Made by a program: the position numbers and the translations under genes
Notes under the pieces: generated by a model
Told to the model about the DNA's origin: nothing
Database searches by the model: none
What the model saw: only the letters and a program-made list of their open reading frames with translations
Part shown: positions 5,602-8,846 of the stretch, piece by piece
Numbering within the stretch: the stretch's first letter is position 1
Layout: every line of letters starts with the position of its first letter
Origin: an uncultured Actinomycetes bacterium
GTDB taxonomy: Bacteria; Actinomycetota; Actinomycetes; S36-B12
Length of the DNA: 8,846 nucleotides
Reading direction: 5' to 3'
Assembly: GCA_903848435.1 (NCBI GenBank)
Contig: CAINGG010000306.1
Location: 1 to 8,846 of the forward strand

Positions 5602-7019
5602 GCTTCGCCTCTCCCCTCGACCCCTGCTAGCCATCGCGCCTGCCGCTCGGTGATGAGCGCGTCGGCGTTCGGGGTCACGATCGCATCCTCGCGCACCCCT
5701 GCGGGCGGAATCGACCGACCGGCGGCCATGCCGGCGAGGCGCGCTGCGCCCACCACGGTCGCATCGCCGACCTCGGCAGGCTGCAGCGCCGCATCGAGGG
5801 CCGTCGCGAGCAGTCGCACGTACGCCGGATCGCGGCTGCCGCCACCGAGAAGCGTCACGGGCTCGGCTGGTGCTGCGCCGGACTCACACACCGCGGCATA
5901 GGCAGCCGAGACGGCGTAGGCCATGCCCTCGAGCACGGAGCGCAGCATCGCCTCGCGCGAGGTGCCCAGCGACAGTCCGCTCCAACCCGCGCGCAGGGTG
6001 GGATCGAGATAGGGGCTGCGCTCGCCGGCAACGAACGGCCAGAAGAGCGGATCCCCGGGCTCGATCCCGTGGGCCAGCGCGCGCTGCGCCTCAGCTGTGT
6101 CGGCGCCCAGCCAGGCAATGGCGCGCTCCAGCGCCAGGCCCCCGCTCTGCACCGCACCGAGTCGGTACCACGCCTCGCCGATGTCGCCGGTGGTCGCGAA
6201 GGTGTGCGTTCGCAGGGTTTCGTCGGGGCGTGGTGAATCCAGCACGCTGCTGATCTGCGCACCGGTACCGAGCGCGATGGCGCCGCGCCCTGATGGAAGG
6301 CCGAGGCCGCGGACCCCGCAGGCGGCGTCCGCCCCGCCCACCGCCACCGGAAGGCCGGCGAGCGCACCCCCGAGGCTGCCGATTTCACCCCCGACGGCAC
6401 TCGACGAGGCGACGGGTGCGAGGAGATCCGGGCGTACTCGTGCCGCCGCCATCGCGGCCTCGCTCCATCGACCATCCACGATGTCGTAGAGAAGCGTGCC
6501 GCTGGCGTCGGAGGGATCAGTCGCAGCATTGCCGGTGAGCACGAGTCGCAGCCAGTCCTTCGGCTGCAGTGCCCAACGCGCATCCGCAAGCACCGAGGGC
6601 TCATGGTCGGCGAGCCACGCGAGGGTTGGGCCGGCAAACCCAGGGAACGCCGCTGATCCCAGTCGCGCTAGTTCGCCGGGCCCGAGTTCGGCTGATATTC
6701 GCGCGGCCTGCTCCGCGCTGCGACCATCGGCCCACGTGATAGCCGGTCGCAACGGTGCACCATCGCCGGTGCAGGCCACGACGCCGTGCATCTGACCGCT
6801 GAGACCCACCGCGTCTGGCTCGTCATCGAGTCCGCCCATCACCTCATTGGCGGCATCGACGGTTGCGGCAAGCCACTCGGCCGGATCGCTCTCGGCCCAT
6901 CCCGGGTGCGGTGAGGTCACGGCGTAGGGACGTGTCGCCGTGGCGATCACCCGTCCCTCGTCGTTCACGGCCGCGACCTTGACCGACTGGGTGCCCAGAT
7001 CGATGCCGACGACTGCCAC
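5598..7019 (-). CDS. xylB: FGGY-family carbohydrate kinase, xylulokinase-like
   Basis: A 473-residue cytoplasmic kinase, slightly shorter than E. coli XylB. It follows the XylB pattern throughout: GIDLGTQSVKV (5-15, with Asp7 in the ATP site), HPGWAESDP, GLSGQMHG (72-79), ITWADGRS (94-101), KDWLRLVLTG, DASGT, the catalytic base Asp231 in GGADAACG, LGTGAQISS (250-258), AGERSPYLDP, and GGGSRDP near the C-terminus. D-xylulose is the first guess, but with rpiB as coupled partner and ribose genes divergent, D-ribulose is a real alternative, since RpiB acts on ribulose 5-phosphate directly. I chose the GTG at 7019 because AGGA lies seven bases upstream; a GTG at 7025 adds two residues. Longer extensions would run across the rbsK start and are rejected. 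The stop TGA overlaps the rpiB ATG, so the two form an operon. Confidence 0.88.
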   Translation of the reverse strand: MAVVGIDLGTQSVKVAAVNDEGRVIATATRPYAVTSPHPGWAESDPAEWLAATVDAANEVMGGLDDEPDAVGLSGQMHGVVACTGDGAPLRPAITWADGRSAEQAARISAELGPGELARLGSAAFPGFAGPTLAWLADHEPSVLADARWALQPKDWLRLVLTGNAATDPSDASGTLLYDIVDGRWSEAAMAAARVRPDLLAPVASSSAVGGEIGSLGGALAGLPVAVGGADAACGVRGLGLPSGRGAIALGTGAQISSVLDSPRPDETLRTHTFATTGDIGEAWYRLGAVQSGGLALERAIAWLGADTAEAQRALAHGIEPGDPLFWPFVAGERSPYLDPTLRAGWSGLSLGTSREAMLRSVLEGMAYAVSAAYAAVCESGAAPAEPVTLLGGGSRDPAYVRLLATALDAALQPAEVGDATVVGAARLAGMAAGRSIPPAGVREDAIVTPNADALITERQARWLAGVEGRGEA

Positions 7020-7026
7020 GGGCACA

Positions 7027-7030
7027 TCCT
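7027..7030 (-). promoter_or_regulatory. Ribosome binding site for the xylulokinase-like gene
   Basis: On the minus strand AGGA ends seven bases before the GTG at 7019, a good Shine-Dalgarno distance. For the alternative GTG at 7025 it would be only one base away, so it favours the start at 7019. Confidence 0.5.
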
Positions 7031-7037
7031 GCCGCGC

Positions 7038-7043
7038 TAGCCT
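7038..7043 (+). promoter_or_regulatory. -10 element for a leaderless rbsK transcript
   Basis: TAGCCT ends six bases before the GTG at 7050. It begins in a CTAG (7037-7040) that, read on the other strand, starts TAGCGC (7039-7034), a weaker -10-like hexamer pointing toward the kinase gene. The two divergent sugar operons may therefore share one small promoter core. Any -35 contact for rbsK would lie at the start of the kinase coding sequence. Confidence 0.55.
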
Positions 7044-7049
7044 TCGCAG

Positions 7050-7979
7050 GTGTCCACGGTGGTCTGCATCGGCAGCCTCAACGTCGATCTGGTCTTCCAG
7101 GTCGATCGCATGCCCGTCTCCGGCGAGAGCGTCACCGGGCGCGGCCTTGAGCGGCATCTGGGCGGCAAGGGACTCAACCAGGCGCTGGCCGCCGCACGTG
7201 CTGGCAGCGCCGTCGCGTTGGTCGGCGCCGTCGGAGACGATGACGGCGGCACGTGGATGCTGGGCGAACTTGCCGCGGCAGGGGTAGACTCCAGCGGCGT
7301 TGCACGGGTCGGCGGACCGAGCGGCACAGCGCTCATCGAAGTCGATGCGACCGGCGCCAATCGCATCGTGGTCATCCCGGGGGCCAACGACTCGGTCACC
7401 GCCGACTTCGCGCAGGAGCAGGTACGCCGTCTCGCTCCGGCCGCGGTGGCACTGGCACCGCTCGAGGTGCCCCCGGCGGCCATCCTCAGTGCGATGCGCG
7501 CTGCCAAGGCCGCCGGAATGACGACGATCCTCAATCCCGCGCCGGTCCCAGCCGAAGGCATACCCGACGGACTACTTGAGATCTGCGACATCGTGATCCC
7601 CAACGAGCACGAGGCCACCAGCATCACCGGGATCGACGTCGTCGACGTCGACACCGCCATCACAGCGGGCCGTGCACTCATGGATGCCGGCGCCGGCAGT
7701 GCCATCGTCACGCTCGGTGCGCGCGGTGCGGCCTGGGTCACTCGCGAGGGCTCCGGTCACGTGCCCACCTACGCCGTGAAGGCGATCGACACCGTCGCCG
7801 CAGGCGATGCCTTCTGCGGGAATCTCGCGGCTGCGCTCGCCGATGGCGTCGACTGGGCTCACGCGCTGCAACGAGCCTGCGCGGGCGGAGCACTGGCGAC
7901 GACGGTGGCCGGTGCCTCCCCGTCGCTGCCACGGCTGTCCGAAGTCAACGCCCTCATTGCGACCGGGGAGGTCACGTGA
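7050..7979 (+). CDS. rbsK: Ribokinase (PfkB family)
   Basis: A 309-residue sugar kinase of normal ribokinase length, expected to phosphorylate D-ribose at O5 using ATP in the cytoplasm. Ribokinase marks in order: GSLNVDLVFQVDRMP (8-22), GGKGLNQA at 38-45 (substrate-binding motif, where most ribokinases have GGKGANQA), GAVGDDDGG (59-67), NPAPVP (162-167), IPNEHEA (183-189), TLGARGA (221-227), and the PfkB signature DTVAAGDAF at 247-255 with catalytic Asp253. The GTG start is fixed by the N-terminal strand (STVVCIGSLNVD) and by the leaderless -10 box. The stop overlaps the rbsD start as GTGA. The pairing with rbsD makes ribose the likely substrate; the Leu in the binding motif leaves a little room for another sugar or a nucleoside. 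Confidence 0.93.
   Translation: MSTVVCIGSLNVDLVFQVDRMPVSGESVTGRGLERHLGGKGLNQALAAARAGSAVALVGAVGDDDGGTWMLGELAAAGVDSSGVARVGGPSGTALIEVDATGANRIVVIPGANDSVTADFAQEQVRRLAPAAVALAPLEVPPAAILSAMRAAKAAGMTTILNPAPVPAEGIPDGLLEICDIVIPNEHEATSITGIDVVDVDTAITAGRALMDAGAGSAIVTLGARGAAWVTREGSGHVPTYAVKAIDTVAAGDAFCGNLAAALADGVDWAHALQRACAGGALATTVAGASPSLPRLSEVNALIATGEVT
7965..7971 (+). promoter_or_regulatory. Strong ribosome binding site for rbsD inside the end of rbsK
   Basis: GGGGAGG ends four bases before the GTG at 7976. It lies in rbsK coding sequence and supports re-initiation at the 4-base overlap. It contrasts with the rbsK start itself, which has no comparable site and is predicted to be leaderless. Confidence 0.6.
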
Positions 7980-8353
7980 TCGTCCATCCGCAACTCGCCG
8001 ATCTGCTGGCGCGCTTCCGCCACGCCAATGCCATCGCGATCCTCGATGCGCCATTCCCGTCGTACCCCGACGTCGAGACCGTCGAGCTCATACTCACCCG
8101 GGGCATCCCGACGATTCCACAGGTCCTTGATGTCATCCTCGCCGAGCACGAGGTGAGCAGTGCCGTCATGGCCAAGGAGTTTCAGCAGGCGGTTGACGCG
8201 TCTACGCAGAGCGACTACCTGTCACACCTTGGCGAACTGCCGATCGAGTGGATCGACCATGTTGACTTCAAGAAGTTGGTGGGCACCTGCCTCGGCATCG
8301 TGCACACCGGCGATCCGGTGCCCTACAGCAACGTCATCCTGCGCTGGGGCTGA
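7976..8353 (+). CDS. rbsD: D-ribose pyranase / RbsD-FucU mutarotase family protein
   Basis: A 125-residue protein, slightly shorter than the usual 130-140. RbsD converts beta-ribopyranose toward the furanose form needed by ribokinase and works as a cytoplasmic ring-shaped oligomer. The visible marks fit: FRHANAIAILDAPFP with His16 and Asp24 at the positions of the conserved active-site His and Asp, RGIPTIPQVLDVIL (42-55), His95 (IDHVDF), and the C-terminal GDPVPYSNVILRWG with Tyr117 and Asn119. The start GTG overlaps the rbsK stop (GTGA) and has a strong GGGGAGG upstream, so it is translated with rbsK from one transcript. FucU (fucose mutarotase) belongs to the same family; the neighbouring rbsK favours ribose. 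Confidence 0.9.
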   Translation: MIVHPQLADLLARFRHANAIAILDAPFPSYPDVETVELILTRGIPTIPQVLDVILAEHEVSSAVMAKEFQQAVDASTQSDYLSHLGELPIEWIDHVDFKKLVGTCLGIVHTGDPVPYSNVILRWG

Positions 8354-8355
8354 CC

Positions 8356-8361
8356 TAGGGT
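8356..8361 (+). promoter_or_regulatory. -10 element for a leaderless transcript of the aminotransferase gene
   Basis: TAGGGT ends six bases before the ATG at 8368, just after the rbsD stop. Part of it (AGGG, seven bases before the ATG) could also act as a weak Shine-Dalgarno, so this is the least certain of the five leaderless candidates. Confidence 0.5.
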
Positions 8362-8367
8362 GTGCGC

Positions 8368-8846
8368 ATGACGCGTCGCGGCCTCGTCCCCCGCATGGAG
8401 CCGCATGCGACGTCGATCTTCGGTGAGATGTCGGCGCTCGCCCTGCAGGTGGGTGCGATCAACCTCGGCCAGGGATTCCCCGACACCGACGGTCCCGAGG
8501 AGATCAAGCAGGTCGCGATGGCGGCCATCGAGGCTGGCCTCGGCAACCAGTACCCGCCCGTGCACGGACTGCCCGACCTGCGCCAAGCCATCGCCGAGCA
8601 CCAGATGCGCTTCTACGGCCTCGATGTCGACCCGCAGACCCAGGTCGTGGTGACCACCGGAGCCAGCGAGGCCATCCAGTCCGCGTTGCTCGCGCTCGTG
8701 GACCGCGGCGATGAGGTCATCGTCTTCGAACCCTGGTTCGACATCTACGGCGTCGGCATCGATCTCGCCCACGGTCGGCGCGTCTCAGTGCCGATGCGCC
8801 CACCCACATTCCGACCCGATATCGACGCCCTGCGCGCCGCGATCAC
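8368..8846 (+). CDS. Class I/II PLP-dependent aminotransferase, N-terminal part (DapC-like)
   Basis: The gene runs off the right edge; 159 codons are visible and the frame stays open. The fold-type I aminotransferase marks are clear: INLGQGFPD (31-39), NQYPP (60-64), GLPDLRQAIA (67-76), TTGASEAI (96-103, the loop that binds the PLP phosphate), and VFEPWFDIY (119-127), whose aromatic residues flank the cofactor. The Schiff-base Lys lies beyond the window. The opening part (SIFGEMSALA, NLGQGFPD) closely resembles what I recall of the mycobacterial N-succinyldiaminopimelate aminotransferase DapC (Rv0858c), which would place it in lysine and peptidoglycan precursor synthesis. Related enzymes act on kynurenine, glutamine or methionine, so the substrate is not settled. 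It starts 14 bases after rbsD with its own -10 box, so it is probably not part of the ribose operon. Confidence 0.88.
   Translation, partial: MTRRGLVPRMEPHATSIFGEMSALALQVGAINLGQGFPDTDGPEEIKQVAMAAIEAGLGNQYPPVHGLPDLRQAIAEHQMRFYGLDVDPQTQVVVTTGASEAIQSALLALVDRGDEVIVFEPWFDIYGVGIDLAHGRRVSVPMRPPTFRPDIDALRAAI

Noticed and set aside
5602..5634. Upstream start for rpiB at 5634
   Set aside because: The 11 extra residues come from the kinase reading region and precede a complete RpiB N-terminus that has its own ribosome binding site.
7020..7157. N-terminal extension of the xylulokinase-like gene to 7157
   Set aside because: It would overlap the start of rbsK on the other strand, and the extra residues have no place in the FGGY fold; GIDLGT should lie at the extreme N-terminus.
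7037..7741. 234-residue minus-strand open frame opposite rbsK
   Set aside because: It is low-complexity (Ala, Ser, Pro, Thr, Arg), has no motifs, and lies opposite a well-supported ribokinase.
1..8846. CRISPR, tRNA, insertion sequence, prophage, toxin-antitoxin or biosynthetic cluster signals
   Set aside because: I looked for regular repeats, terminal inverted repeats, transposase or integrase motifs and small paired genes and saw none; codon use looks even across the window, with no sign of recent transfer.

Overview
The window is high-GC bacterial DNA and most likely comes from an actinomycete (Actinomycetota). This rests on the strong G/C bias at third codon positions, the frequent GTG starts, and five start codons preceded at one fixed distance by an actinobacterial -10 hexamer (TANNNT), which is the leaderless-mRNA arrangement common in that phylum. 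The aminotransferase at the right edge also looks like the mycobacterial DapC type. I cannot name a genus. The DNA is very compact: no gap between genes exceeds 70 bases, and I saw no tRNA, rRNA, insertion sequence, integrase or CRISPR array.

Layout: (1) 1-323, the 3' end of a + strand gene, possibly an alpha/beta-hydrolase. (2) A minus-strand short-chain dehydrogenase (327-1103), convergent with it across a GC-rich imperfect palindrome. (3) Two tandem + strand genes (1163-2611 and 2681-4153) for secreted trypsin-like S1 proteases, each with two C-terminal fibronectin-III-like domains; they are paralogues, and each has its own leaderless promoter. (4) A + strand zinc-free quinone oxidoreductase (4190-5158). 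(5) A divergent sugar block: minus-strand xylulokinase-like kinase then rpiB (7019 down to 5155), and plus-strand rbsK then rbsD (7050-8353). (6) The start of a class I/II aminotransferase (8368 to the window end).

The sugar block reads as a pentose salvage module. RbsD converts ribopyranose to the form ribokinase uses, RbsK makes ribose 5-phosphate, the FGGY kinase phosphorylates a ketopentose (xylulose, or possibly ribulose), and RpiB interconverts ribose 5-phosphate and ribulose 5-phosphate. Both pairs are joined by 4-base stop/start overlaps. No transporter or regulator for the module lies in the window.

Most of the content belongs to known families, and I found no convincing wholly new system. 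The points most worth following are the uniform leaderless promoter grammar, the divergent substrate site of the first protease, the unusual predicted zymogen junctions of both proteases, the hairpin between them, and the hidden specificity of the kinase-rpiB pair.
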